A DNA stretch of 32,827 nt from Lachnospiraceae bacterium (GTDB lineage Bacteria; Bacillota_A; Clostridia; Lachnospirales; Lachnospiraceae). The stretch covers positions 1-32,827 of the forward strand of contig JAQUUB010000047.1 of assembly GCA_028694115.1 (NCBI GenBank), written 5' to 3'. Made by a program: the position numbers and the translations under genes. Of the stretch, positions 9,748 through 18,136 are shown one piece after another. Under the pieces are notes generated by a model that ran no database searches, was not told the DNA's origin, and was given only the letters and a program-made list of their open reading frames with translations. Numbering within the stretch: position 1 is the stretch's first letter; the number at the start of each line of letters is the position of its first letter.

Positions 9748-9776
9748 ATCTTACCATAACAAAAGTGTTTTGTTAA
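9748..9776 (-). promoter_or_regulatory. Lactonase promoter with an inverted repeat in its spacer
   Basis: Minus strand TTAACA (9771-9776), 17-base spacer, TAAGAT (9748-9753). The perfect inverted repeat TAACAAAA-gtg-TTTTGTTA at 9757-9775 fills the spacer and enters the -35, where a bound protein would block RNA polymerase. Confidence 0.5.
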
Positions 9777-9810
9777 TAGTATTTTCTATGTATTTTCTAT
9801 CACTTTTTGA

Positions 9811-9838
9811 TTGACAGATACAGACATTCGTTTATAAT
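9811..9838 (+). promoter_or_regulatory. Consensus sigma-A promoter of the XRE-potABCD operon
   Basis: TTGACA (9811-9816), 16-base spacer, TATAAT (9833-9838): both hexamers are perfect. The start would be near 9845, giving a leader of about 89 bases before the regulator ATG. Confidence 0.8.
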
Positions 9839-9853
9839 TAATAGATGTGATTT

Positions 9854-9919
9854 GTTTAGTTATAGTAAACTTTGGGTTTATTTTTACTGTTTTGACACTT
9901 TTACTAAACAATATGTTTA
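9854..9919. promoter_or_regulatory. GTTTA/TAAAC inverted repeats, candidate operators
   Basis: Within the leader of the XRE gene lie GTTTA-7-TAAAC (9854-9870) and TAAAC-5-GTTTA (9905-9919), made of the same five-base arm in opposite arrangements. They may be sites for autoregulation by the XRE-cupin protein. This is inference from symmetry and place only. Confidence 0.35.
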
Positions 9920-9933
9920 CCAAAGGAGTTTTT

Positions 9934-10473
9934 ATGAATATTGGATTAAAGTTAAAGCAATTACGAGTTTTTAAAGGATTAACACAAGAGGAATTAGCCG
10001 ATCGTGCGGAGCTGAGCAAGGGTTTTATCTCACAGCTTGAAAGAGATCTGACCTCTCCTTCCATTGCTACCCTTATGGATATTCTGCAATGCCTTGGTAC
10101 GGACTTAAAAGACTTTTTTAACGATCAGGCTGACAATCAGATTGTCTTTAAGCAGCAGGATTACTTTGAAAAAAGCGACTCCGAATATAAAAATAAAATT
10201 GAATGGATTATACCAAATGCACAAAAAAACAGCATGGAACCAATCCGCCTTACCTTAGAACCTGGTGGCTCTACTTATCCCGATATGCCACACGAAGGAG
10301 AGGAATTTGGCTATGTATTAAAAGGATCCATAACGATTCACTTAGGAGTAAAAGCGTATAAAGCTTCAAAAGGGGAATCCTTTTGTTATACGCCTAGTGC
10401 AAAACATTATATAGAAGCTTCTAAAAACACGGGTGCTGTTATTATATGGGTCAGTACCCCTCCTAGCTTTTGA
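9934..10473 (+). CDS. XRE-family regulator with C-terminal cupin sensor domain
   Basis: Likely DNA-binding repressor of the adjoining polyamine transporter operon. The 179 residues hold an XRE helix-turn-helix at about 4-62 ([21 protein letters not shown]) and a cupin_2 domain at about 105-178 ([21 protein letters not shown], then [19 protein letters not shown]). The same plan is seen in PuuR-type regulators of polyamine genes. The ATG at 9934 is chosen because AAGGAG lies 5 bases upstream and the helix-turn-helix starts at once; the frame is open further upstream through the leader, but those residues do not look like protein of this family. The potA coding region begins 32 bases after the stop. 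Confidence 0.88.
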   Translation: MNIGLKLKQLRVFKGLTQEELADRAELSKGFISQLERDLTSPSIATLMDILQCLGTDLKDFFNDQADNQIVFKQQDYFEKSDSEYKNKIEWIIPNAQKNSMEPIRLTLEPGGSTYPDMPHEGEEFGYVLKGSITIHLGVKAYKASKGESFCYTPSAKHYIEASKNTGAVIIWVSTPPSF

Positions 10474-10505
10474 TTTTTACCAATACTTTAAGGAGAGAAA
10501 CTATT

Positions 10506-11579
10506 ATGCCGAACAAATTAATTGACCTTGTACATATCTCAAAATCTTTTGATAAGACTATGGTAATTGACGACTTAAATTTGTACATACGTGAAAATGA
10601 ATTCTTAACACTTCTTGGTCCAAGCGGATGCGGTAAAACCACTACGCTTCGTATGATTGGAGGTTTTGAAACTCCCGATACTGGAAGTGTTATTTTTAGT
10701 GGTCAGGATATTACAAATTTACCTCCCAATAAGCGCCAGTTAAATACTGTATTTCAAAAATATGCTCTTTTTTCACATATGAATATCGCAGAAAACATTG
10801 CATTCGGATTAAAAATCAAAAACAAAAGCAAAGCGTATATTAACGATAAGATTAAATATGCTCTAAAGCTTGTTAATTTAGATGGTTATGAAAATCGTAC
10901 GGCTGATTCCCTGAGTGGTGGTCAGCAGCAGCGTATTGCAATTGCCCGGGCGATTGTAAATGAGCCAAAGCTATTACTCTTAGATGAGCCGCTTGGAGCA
11001 CTTGATTTAAAGTTACGTCAGGATATGCAATATGAATTAATTCGTCTGAAAAACGAATTGGGAATTACCTTTATTTATGTGACACATGATCAGGAAGAGG
11101 CTCTTACCATGTCGGATACCGTTGTTGTTATGAATCAGGGATATATCCAGCAGATTGGTACACCTGAAGATATCTATAATGAACCTCAGAACGCATTTGT
11201 TGCGGACTTCATTGGCGATAGTAATATTATTCCTGGAATTATGGTAAAGGATAAACTTGTTCGAATTCTGGATGCTGATTTTGCCTGTGTAGATACTGGC
11301 TTTGGATGTAATAAACCAGTCGATGTCGTGATACGTCCCGAAGATGTTGATTTGGTAGACCCCTCATTAGGCACCATCACAGGTGTAGTGACACATCTGA
11401 TTTTCAAAGGCGTCCACTATGAAATGGAAGTCATGGCAAATGGATTTGAATGGCTTGTTCATAGTACGGATATGGTACCCGTAGGAACAAAAGTAGGGAT
11501 TCAGATTGTTCCATTTGATATCCAGATTATGAATAAGCCTGAATCGGAAGATGAGGAGGCTGTGGGTGTCGATGAATAA
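10506..11579 (+). CDS. potA: Spermidine/putrescine ABC transporter, ATP-binding protein
   Basis: ATPase that drives polyamine import with PotB, PotC and PotD. From the ATG at 10506 it has 357 residues: Walker [10 protein letters not shown] at about 38-46, Q-loop FQKYALF at about 83-89, signature LSGGQQQR at about 136-143, Walker B LLLLDEP at about 156-162 and the switch histidine in [11 protein letters not shown]-terminal TOBE-type regulatory region follows with [18 protein letters not shown] lies 8 bases before this ATG. Its 3' end overlaps potB by 8 bases. Confidence 0.94.
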   Translation: MPNKLIDLVHISKSFDKTMVIDDLNLYIRENEFLTLLGPSGCGKTTTLRMIGGFETPDTGSVIFSGQDITNLPPNKRQLNTVFQKYALFSHMNIAENIAFGLKIKNKSKAYINDKIKYALKLVNLDGYENRTADSLSGGQQQRIAIARAIVNEPKLLLLDEPLGALDLKLRQDMQYELIRLKNELGITFIYVTHDQEEALTMSDTVVVMNQGYIQQIGTPEDIYNEPQNAFVADFIGDSNIIPGIMVKDKLVRILDADFACVDTGFGCNKPVDVVIRPEDVDLVDPSLGTITGVVTHLIFKGVHYEMEVMANGFEWLVHSTDMVPVGTKVGIQIVPFDIQIMNKPESEDEEAVGVDE

Positions 11580-12396
11580 TAAAAAAAATTTGAAGTACCT
11601 CTCCTCTCCTTATCTGGCTTGGGCAATTGGATTTATAATAATCCCTTTATGTATGATTTTTTACTATGGATTTACAAGTAAGCAGTCTGGTTTCACCTTA
11701 GAAAACATTAGTGCCATCGTTTCTCCTGAAAACATGAAAGCACTCATACTTTCCATGATACTTTCCATCATCAGTACCATGATCTGTCTTTTACTTGCTT
11801 ATCCGCTTGCAATTATACTCACAAATATGAATGTGAACCAGACGAGTTTTGTTGTCCTCATATTTATTCTTCCCATGTGGATGAATTTCTTACTGCGCAC
11901 GCTTGCATGGCAGACATTGCTTGAAAAAACAGGTGTAATCAATACGGTTCTCTCCTTATTCCATTTGCCTGCCCTGAATATTATTAATACTCCATATGCC
12001 ATCGTGCTTGGTATGGTTTACAATTTTTTGCCCTTTATGATTCTTCCTATCTATAATGTGCTAGTTAAAATTGACAGAAATGTCATAAATGCTGCAAAGG
12101 ATCTTGGCGCAAATAATTTTGAAACTTTTTTAAGAATCATCTTACCGCTAAGCATGCCAGGAGTCATTAGTGGTATTACCATGGTATTTATACCTGCTCT
12201 CACCACTTTTGTTATTTCAGATCTCTTGGGAGGCAGCAAAATACTCTTAATTGGAAATGTAATTGAAAAGGAATTTACACAAAATAGTAATTGGAATGCT
12301 GGAAGTGGATTATCATTAGTCCTTATGATTTTCATTCTATTCAGTATGATCATTTCCACTATTTATGATAAAGACGGGGAGGGTACCATGCTATGA
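11572..12396 (+). CDS. potB: Spermidine/putrescine ABC transporter, permease
   Basis: One of the two membrane subunits of the polyamine importer. About 274 residues with six predicted membrane helices; the cytoplasmic EAA-type loop that contacts PotA is [21 protein letters not shown]. The binding site AGGAGG at 11554-11559 lies inside the 3' end of potA. It is 12 bases from the ATG at 11572 and 6 bases from an in-frame GTG at 11566, so the start may be two codons earlier. The stop overlaps the potC start (ATGA-type arrangement). Confidence 0.93.
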   Translation: MNNKKNLKYLSSPYLAWAIGFIIIPLCMIFYYGFTSKQSGFTLENISAIVSPENMKALILSMILSIISTMICLLLAYPLAIILTNMNVNQTSFVVLIFILPMWMNFLLRTLAWQTLLEKTGVINTVLSLFHLPALNIINTPYAIVLGMVYNFLPFMILPIYNVLVKIDRNVINAAKDLGANNFETFLRIILPLSMPGVISGITMVFIPALTTFVISDLLGGSKILLIGNVIEKEFTQNSNWNAGSGLSLVLMIFILFSMIISTIYDKDGEGTML

Positions 12397-13160
12397 GAAA
12401 TATCTTTCGAAAGATTTATATCACACTCATCCTCATACTTTTATATGCTCCGATTCTCACCTTGATTATTCTTTCTTTTAATGCTTCGAAAACAAGAGCA
12501 AAATGGGGTGGATTTACCTTAAAATGGTATTTTAAATTATTCCAGAACGATGCAATCCTTGGTGCATTATCTACCACATTAATTATCGCATTTTTATCTG
12601 CACTCATTGCTACCGTTATTGGAACCATGGCTGCAATCGGTATCCGAAACATGAGAAAAAAGAGCCGTACCTTATTCTTAGGAATTACAAATATTCCAAT
12701 GCTGAATGCAGATATTGTTACTGGTATCTCACTCATGCTTCTTTTTATTGCATTTGGAGCAAGATTTGGATTTTCCACTGTTTTAATGGCACATATCACC
12801 TTTAATATTCCCTATGTCATATTAAGTGTCATGCCAAAGCTGAAACAGTTAAATCCTAGTACCTATGAAGCTGGTTTAGACTTGGGTGCTTCCACTATTT
12901 ATGCTTTTTTTAAGATTGTCTTTCCAGATATTCTGCCGGGTGTTTTGTCTGGATTCTTGATGGCATTTACCATGTCCCTTGATGATTTTATTATCACTCA
13001 TTTTACAAAAGGACCTGGTCTTGATACGCTTTCCACAAAAATTTATACAGAGGTAAAAAAAGGAATCAAGCCAGAAATGTACTCTCTTTCGACGTTACTT
13101 TTTTTATCCGTATTAATCTTATTATTTATGGTTAACTTTTCACCCAAGAAAAAAGTATAA
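12393..13160 (+). CDS. potC: Spermidine/putrescine ABC transporter, permease
   Basis: Second membrane subunit, 255 residues, six predicted helices. The EAA-type loop is AGLDLGASTIYAFFKIVFPDILPG, and the final periplasm-facing segment has AFTMSLDDFIIT, typical of PotC. The ATG overlaps the potB TGA by four bases, so translation is probably coupled. potD follows after a 42-base AT-rich gap. Confidence 0.93.
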   Translation: MRNIFRKIYITLILILLYAPILTLIILSFNASKTRAKWGGFTLKWYFKLFQNDAILGALSTTLIIAFLSALIATVIGTMAAIGIRNMRKKSRTLFLGITNIPMLNADIVTGISLMLLFIAFGARFGFSTVLMAHITFNIPYVILSVMPKLKQLNPSTYEAGLDLGASTIYAFFKIVFPDILPGVLSGFLMAFTMSLDDFIITHFTKGPGLDTLSTKIYTEVKKGIKPEMYSLSTLLFLSVLILLFMVNFSPKKKV

Positions 13161-13202
13161 AGTTGTTTATTAATTTAAAAATAAAAATAATGGAGGGAAT
13201 TT

Positions 13203-14261
13203 ATGAAAAAATTATTAGTATTACTACTTGTTACAGCAATGGGAGCTGCTATGCTTACTGGATGCGGTTCTAAGTCTGCTGACTCAGCTGGCGAAGTAAT
13301 TGTATATAACTGGGGCGAATACATGGATCCAGATGTCTTAACAATGTTTGAGGAGGAAACAGGAATCAAAGTCGTTTATGACGAATTTGAGACCAACGAA
13401 ATCATGTATCCTAAAATTGAGAGTGGTGCTTCCGAATATGATTTAATTTGCCCCTCTGATTATATGATACAGAAAATGATTCAAAATGATTTACTTGCTG
13501 AAATTAATAAAGATAACATACCAAACCTCAAAAATATTGGTGCAGACTATATAGAACAGTCCAAACAATTTGACCCTGAGAACAAATACTCCATCCCCTA
13601 CTGCTGGGGAACGGTAGGTATCCTATATAATAAAACGATGGTTGATGAACCAATTACAAGCTGGGACGTTCTATGGGATGAAAAATACAAAGACAATATT
13701 TTAATGCAGGATTCTGTTCGTGATGCATTTATGGTCTCTTTAAAACGACTTGGATACTCCATGAATACTACAAACGAAACAGAATTGCAGGAAGCAAAAG
13801 ATGCGTTAATTGAGCAAAAGCCATTAATTCAGGCCTATGTTATCGATCAGGTTCGTGATAAAATGATTGGTGGAGAAGCTGCAATTGGTGTAATCTATTC
13901 TGGCGAAGCTATTTTTACACAAAGAGAAAATCCCGATTTAGAATATGTGATTCCAGAAGAAGGAACGAATATCTGGATTGATTCCTGGGTCATTCCTAAG
14001 AATGCACCAAATAAGGAAAATGCAGAAAAATTTATTGATTTCCTTTGCCGTGAAGATATTGCATTAAAGAACTTTGAATACATAACCTACTCTACTCCAA
14101 ATACTGCTGCACAGGCACTGATTGAAGATGAAGATATTAAAAACAGCAAAGTTGCATTCCCTGATCTGGAATCACTGAATGGCTTGGAAACTTTCAGCTA
14201 TTTAGGCGATGAATATGACGCAGTCTATAATGAATTGTGGAAAGAAGTAAAATCAGATTAG
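13203..14261 (+). CDS. potD: Spermidine/putrescine-binding lipoprotein
   Basis: Extracellular substrate-binding protein of the polyamine importer. The 352 residues open with a lipoprotein signal peptide ending in LTGC, with Cys21 as the lipidated residue. The mature part has the SBP family I features VIVYNWGEYMDPDVL, FEEETGIKVVYDEFETNE, YDLICPSDYMI, IPYCWGTVGILYN and WIDSWVIPKNAPNKENAEKFIDF. GGAGGG lies 5-6 bases before the ATG. Last gene of the operon, followed by a strong terminator. Whether spermidine or putrescine is preferred cannot be told. Confidence 0.94.
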   Translation: MKKLLVLLLVTAMGAAMLTGCGSKSADSAGEVIVYNWGEYMDPDVLTMFEEETGIKVVYDEFETNEIMYPKIESGASEYDLICPSDYMIQKMIQNDLLAEINKDNIPNLKNIGADYIEQSKQFDPENKYSIPYCWGTVGILYNKTMVDEPITSWDVLWDEKYKDNILMQDSVRDAFMVSLKRLGYSMNTTNETELQEAKDALIEQKPLIQAYVIDQVRDKMIGGEAAIGVIYSGEAIFTQRENPDLEYVIPEEGTNIWIDSWVIPKNAPNKENAEKFIDFLCREDIALKNFEYITYSTPNTAAQALIEDEDIKNSKVAFPDLESLNGLETFSYLGDEYDAVYNELWKEVKSD

Positions 14262-14283
14262 CAAAATAGCTTTTAAAAAATTA

Positions 14284-14330
14284 TATGACAGCTCAACTGC
14301 TCCGATTAGTAGTTAAGCTGTCATATTTTT
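14284..14330. terminator. Terminator after potD (also faces trkH)
   Basis: Arms 14284-14298 and 14311-14325 pair over 15 positions with one C-A mismatch (TATGACAGCT / AGCTGTCATA), loop of 12 bases, then TTTTT on the plus strand. On the minus strand the hairpin is followed by ATAATTTTTT, so it may also stop transcripts from trkH. Confidence 0.88.
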
Positions 14331-14376
14331 ATTAAAATTAGCAACCTAGTATATCAAGTAATTACAACATATTCTT

Positions 14377-15852
14377 TTATCTACTGATTGTTTTCTTTTG
14401 AATAAAGTTCCATACTTCTTTTATACTTAAATGGATTCCTATAATTACAATGAATATTTCTAACCTTCCAAGAAACATACCTATCATCTCGATTATTAAT
14501 GTTGCATTGTTTATGCTAGGTCCTGTTAATCCTATTGATAAACCGACGGTACCAAGTGACGACGCAAAATCGAACATTGCATCACTCAAAGAACAGGATG
14601 CTGATAACGTAATTAGAAGTGAACCTATTACATAAATAACCATATAACAAAATATAAATCCAACTGTATCAGATTCTATCGATTTATCAATATAGGTCTT
14701 TCCTTGCGCCCTATAGAAGTATGGATTACTTACTGTTCTAGATGAAGATAATCTACTTTTGATATTTTCTTTCATAATCCGTAACATCAAATATACTCTT
14801 GTGAGTTTAATCCCGCCAGCTGTTGAACCAATTCCGCCTCCAATTATCATAAGCACAATCATCACTCCTATGCTAAACGCAGGCCATTTTGCATAGGACA
14901 TCGTAGCAAATCCACTTGTTGATAGTGCGGAAACAATATTAAACAAGGATTGTCTTAATCCCTCGCCAAAGCTAAGATATAACTGAGAAGCTAAAGATCC
15001 TGCAACAAGAGGAACTGTAATAATAAGTAGAACAAACAAAAATCTCACTTCACTTACTCTTGCAACCTGTTTAAATTTTCTCTTTGCAACCAACAACAAA
15101 ACTGCAAAATTTGTAGTTCCTATTATCATCAGAAAAATTGTTACAGCCTCTATCGCTATACTATTATATGCTCCAATACTATCATATTCTGTAGAAAATC
15201 CTCCAGTTGACAAGGCACACATTGCATGATTTACTGCATCAAAAACAGACATTCCGAAAAACACATAAGCAATGGTACCAACAACCAAATAGACCATATA
15301 CATTGCAAATATGGTTCTTGCTGTTCTTCCAAGGTTTGGTACTAATTTATCCGGGTGACCTTCCGCACTATACAGGCTCATTGCCTGCTTTCCCTGAATT
15401 ACCATAACCATCATCATAACAAATCCAAGACCACCACAATATTGCATGAAACTCCTATAAAATAAAAAAATATGAGGCACTACTCGAACATCCATTGTTG
15501 ATAGACCAGTCGTAGTCCATCCACTAACCGATTCAAACAGTGACTGTACAAAGGTTAATTGACCACCAAACAAAAATGGTAATGCACCGACAAAAAAACC
15601 ATATATCCAAGTAAACAAAACTGTGATACTTCCTTTTTTTGTTGTAAATGGCTCCTCACTACTATTGTTTTTTGTAATGATACAAACAAACAGTCCAAGT
15701 ATAATCGAAATTAGTCCTGGTATTAAGAATGCCCATAAATATTGTACATCTTCCTGATAAAATGGTAATAGGAATACTGGTATTATAACTAATAAGCCCA
15801 CTAATAACATAAGTTTTCCTATACTACTAGAATTAACAAACAATTTTTTCAT
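14377..15852 (-). CDS. trkH: Potassium uptake protein TrkH/KtrB, membrane subunit
   Basis: Pore-forming subunit of a low- to medium-affinity K+ uptake system. About 491 residues, strongly hydrophobic, with the four M1-P-M2 repeats of the superfamily; the pore loops are visible in order as SGWTTTGLST, ALSTGGFST, ALSTSGFAT and LGTVGLSIG, each with the conserved filter glycine. GGIGSTAGGIKLTR follows the third loop, typical of TrkH. The ATG at 15852 has AGGAAGG 8 bases upstream; a GTG three codons earlier overlaps the preceding trkA stop. It lies 5 bases after that gene, so the two trkA genes and trkH form one unit. Confidence 0.93.
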   Translation of the reverse strand: MKKLFVNSSSIGKLMLLVGLLVIIPVFLLPFYQEDVQYLWAFLIPGLISIILGLFVCIITKNNSSEEPFTTKKGSITVLFTWIYGFFVGALPFLFGGQLTFVQSLFESVSGWTTTGLSTMDVRVVPHIFLFYRSFMQYCGGLGFVMMMVMVIQGKQAMSLYSAEGHPDKLVPNLGRTARTIFAMYMVYLVVGTIAYVFFGMSVFDAVNHAMCALSTGGFSTEYDSIGAYNSIAIEAVTIFLMIIGTTNFAVLLLVAKRKFKQVARVSEVRFLFVLLIITVPLVAGSLASQLYLSFGEGLRQSLFNIVSALSTSGFATMSYAKWPAFSIGVMIVLMIIGGGIGSTAGGIKLTRVYLMLRIMKENIKSRLSSSRTVSNPYFYRAQGKTYIDKSIESDTVGFIFCYMVIYVIGSLLITLSASCSLSDAMFDFASSLGTVGLSIGLTGPSINNATLIIEMIGMFLGRLEIFIVIIGIHLSIKEVWNFIQKKTISR

Positions 15853-15857
15853 TGGAC

Positions 15858-16523
15858 TCACCTTCCTGTCAATTCTTTAATTGCTGAAATTTGATTTTCT
15901 TTTGATGATATCAAAACAAGAACATCTCCGGCTAATAACCTCGTATCTCCTCTAGGAACCATAGTGTTCTCACCACGTAAAACACAACCAATAATTACTT
16001 CTTTGGGCAAATTAATTTCCCATATTTTTTTCCCAACACTTGGTGATGATTGAGGAATTGGTATTTCAGCAATACTGATATTACCCTGACCAATAGGTAA
16101 AACTGTCGCTATTTCATCTAAAAATGCATGTTGTTCAATAATACCTGTAATGGTATTGATTGCACAAACTACAGAGTCAATTCCCATTTTATAAAAAAAT
16201 TCTGTTTTTTTTGGATCATTAACTAATGAAACCGTTTTTCCTACTCCAAATTTCTTCTTACACAATTGACAGATTACGAGATTTTCTTCATCCTGCTGAG
16301 TCAATGCAATTGCTATATCATTTTCATATGCCTCTGCGTCTTCTAATACATATGGCTTTGACCCATCACCATGAATTACTTTGATCTGACTATTTTCAGC
16401 TATACTCATACAGTCCATGTGGTTTTCATTTATAATAGTTACCGAGTATCCCCGGCTAATCAGTGAATTTGCTAATGCCGTTGCTTTATGAAATCCTCCA
16501 ACTAACAATACTTTATTTTTCAT
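15858..16523 (-). CDS. TrkA-type K+ channel regulatory subunit (RCK N and C domains)
   Basis: Cytoplasmic regulator that gates TrkH through nucleotide binding. The 221 residues contain one RCK N domain (about 3-120) and one RCK/TrkA C domain (about 140-221, ending VLVLISSKENQISAIKEL). The glycine-rich nucleotide loop reads VGGFHKATALA and lacks the usual GxGxxG spacing, so NAD(H) binding may be weakened in this copy; the other trkA keeps GCGRLG. AGGAGG lies 7 bases before the ATG, inside the 3' end of the restored frame of the upstream trkA. E. coli TrkA fuses N-C-N-C in one chain; here the work seems split between two polypeptides. Confidence 0.88.
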   Translation of the reverse strand: MKNKVLLVGGFHKATALANSLISRGYSVTIINENHMDCMSIAENSQIKVIHGDGSKPYVLEDAEAYENDIAIALTQQDEENLVICQLCKKKFGVGKTVSLVNDPKKTEFFYKMGIDSVVCAINTITGIIEQHAFLDEIATVLPIGQGNISIAEIPIPQSSPSVGKKIWEINLPKEVIIGCVLRGENTMVPRGDTRLLAGDVLVLISSKENQISAIKELTGR

Positions 16524-16958
16524 TTTGCACCTCCTGTAAATCTAAAATCCTATCGACTTCACCTGCTGATAACAATGCTGGGAAAATAGTATGTATCCCA
16601 TCTTCTTTGTAGACACATTCTTTTTCCGGATCATAGAGTCTTGCTACTACCTCGTTGATATTAAATATTTTTTTGCCATTTGAGCAATCATAATATTTAC
16701 ATTATCATTATCCGTTACAATTATAACAACATCGGCTTTGTTAATGCCCGCTTCTTTTAATACTTCTACATCTGTCGCATTACCTTCTAAGGACAGTCCC
16801 CCAAAAGATGGCGATAATTTACGAAATGATTCTTCCCTAATATCAATAATCGTTACATTCTTATTTCTGTTTGATAATGTATTGGCAATGCTTGATCCTA
16901 ATCTACCACATCCAATAATTAATACATGCTTATCATCACTTATTTTATTTATTTTCAT
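16513..16958 (-). pseudogene. TrkA N-domain protein with a frame break at seven A
   Basis: The first frame runs from the ATG at 16958 to a TAG at 16647 and gives 103 residues: IIGCGRLGSSIANTL (NAD loop), the acidic IIDIRE turn and VVIIVTDNDNVNIMIAQMAKK. After the run of seven A (16668-16674) the -1 frame continues with typical TrkA sequence (VVARLYDPEKE, then GIHTIFPALLSAGEVDRIL) to a TAA at 16513. It ends 11 bases inside the next trkA gene, as an intact operon gene would. One extra A, or a -1 shift, restores a 148-residue protein made only of an RCK N domain. The heptamer has the frame A AAA AAA, a possible slippery site. The start has AGGAG 8 bases upstream and overlaps the TPR gene by 14 bases. 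Mutation, sequencing error and recoding cannot be separated here. Confidence 0.85.
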
Positions 16959-17307
16959 TTCTGTTTCTCCTTTTTTCATCTAAGATTGGACAATCCTCTC
17001 TATCATATGCCCCCGAACCACCAAAGAAAGACATACCATACACTTCTAAATTATGTCTTGCTGGTAAATACGTCGGATCCAGAGCCCATGCAGCTCGGAA
17101 ATGCTTCATTGCCAAAATGTGATTTCCTTGTTTTTCTAAAAGCATTCCTAAAAGATTATGGGGTTCCGGTGCATGTGGTGAATTTTTCATTTCTTCTGCT
17201 ATCATTTTATAACAGCTTTCAAATTCTCTATTTTGTATTAAATTTTTTACTTGACTACATAAATCTTTAAACATATATTCTTCTTCACTGATGTGATTTT
17301 CTTTCAT
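16945..17307 (-). CDS. TPR-repeat protein of the Trk operon
   Basis: Protein of 120 residues with one clear tetratricopeptide unit and part of another (PHNLLGMLLEKQGNHILAM, then HFRAAWALDPTYLPARHNL), so probably a small helical adaptor in the cytoplasm. The C terminus YDREDCPILDEKRR is charged. No enzyme motif is seen. The ATG at 17307 has GGAGG 8 bases upstream; a GTG three codons earlier overlaps that site. First gene of the TPR-trkA-trkA-trkH unit, overlapping the next gene by 14 bases. A role in K+ uptake is inferred from position only. Confidence 0.75.
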   Translation of the reverse strand: MKENHISEEEYMFKDLCSQVKNLIQNREFESCYKMIAEEMKNSPHAPEPHNLLGMLLEKQGNHILAMKHFRAAWALDPTYLPARHNLEVYGMSFFGGSGAYDREDCPILDEKRRNRNENK

Positions 17308-17331
17308 GATACACACCTCCTCTACACTTAT

Positions 17332-17399
17332 ATTCTAATTCATAATCTGTGACTACAGTGTGAGATTTTTGTTATTGGTGTGAGATTTGTGTGAGATTT
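17332..17399 (-). promoter_or_regulatory. Trk operon control region: three phased direct repeats and a -10
   Basis: GTGTGAGATTT occurs three times without a mismatch (plus-strand reading), at 17358-17368, 17378-17388 and 17389-17399: start-to-start steps of 20 and 11 bases, two and one turns of the helix. On the minus strand a -10 TAGAAT (17332-17337) lies 20 bases beyond the last repeat, with no good -35. This is the layout of promoters activated by OmpR/PhoB/KdpE-type regulators, and such a regulator gene ends just upstream. Confidence 0.65.
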
Positions 17400-17404
17400 T
17401 AACA

Positions 17405-17440
17405 TGAAGAAACTGCTTTGTCTCCAAAGCAGTTTCTTCA
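17405..17440 (-). terminator. Strong hairpin at the end of the kdpE-like gene, poor T-run
   Basis: A perfect 16-bp stem (17405-17420 with 17425-17440, outer arm TGAAGAAACTGCTTTG) closes a TCTC loop and includes the stop codon of the regulator gene. On the minus strand it is followed by TGTTAAAATC rather than a T-run, so termination may be partial and some transcripts could read on into the Trk unit. Confidence 0.55.
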
Positions 17441-18136
17441 TTCATCAATTAATCGATATCCAATTCCAACTTCTGTAATAATATATCTTGGCTTTGCAGG
17501 TATTTCTTCTATTTTCCTCCTAAGTCCTGCCATCAGAGCTCTAAGTGCCTGCGTATCTGATCCATAATTAGCTCCCCATATCTCTTTTAATATCGCACCT
17601 GTTGTAATTACCTTCCCCGCATTTTTCGAAAGAAGTGATAATAAATTATATTCATTCGGCGTCAAATGAATTTCCTCACCGTTCATCGAAACCCGATGAC
17701 TATCAAAATCAATAGATAAATCTCCGACTGTGAAGTTTGTTTGAACCGTCTTAATTCCTTTTTTATATAAATGACGAATGGCAACCCGAATACGGGCTAA
17801 AAGTTCTGTTGCTGAAAATGGTTTTGTAATATAATCATCTGCACCCGTATCAAGTGCAAGGACCTTTTCTTTATCCTGGTCTCTTGCGGATACTACTATG
17901 ATTGGTATTTCAGACCATTCTCTCACTTTTTTTATTACTTCCATTCCATCAAAATCAGGTAGGCCTAAATCTAATATTACCAAATCAATTTTCTCTGACA
18001 CTATGATATTTAATGCATTTTGAGCATTAGAAGCGGTATACGATTGATATCCTTCTTTTTCTAATGTGTATTTAATAAAATTTCTTATTGGTGGATCATC
18101 TTCCACGACTAAAATTGTTTCATTATAGTTACTCAC
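17438..18136 (-). CDS. OmpR-family response regulator, KdpE-like
   Basis: Transcription factor of 232 residues: receiver domain (about 8-120) with acidic pocket EDD at 12-14, phospho-acceptor Asp56 in ILDLGLPDFDG, VSAR with switch Ser, and Lys105 in DYITKP; then a winged-helix DNA-binding domain (HLTPNEYNLLSLLSKNAGKVIT and ALRALMAGLRRKIE). The last features are close to KdpE. The start is a GTG at 18136 with GGAG 8 bases upstream; it overlaps the kinase stop in a GTGA arrangement. No kdpFABC genes are near; the Trk genes just downstream, with phased repeats at their promoter, are the likely target. Confidence 0.9.
   Translation of the reverse strand: MSNYNETILVVEDDPPIRNFIKYTLEKEGYQSYTASNAQNALNIIVSEKIDLVILDLGLPDFDGMEVIKKVREWSEIPIIVVSARDQDKEKVLALDTGADDYITKPFSATELLARIRVAIRHLYKKGIKTVQTNFTVGDLSIDFDSHRVSMNGEEIHLTPNEYNLLSLLSKNAGKVITTGAILKEIWGANYGSDTQALRALMAGLRRKIEEIPAKPRYIITEVGIGYRLIDE

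Noticed and set aside
12051..12359. 102-residue frame antisense to potB
   Set aside because: It has no ribosome binding site and lies fully opposite a conserved permease; it is a shadow frame. The same holds for the other long antisense frames over ilvB, leuB, potC, polymerase and chemoreceptor genes.
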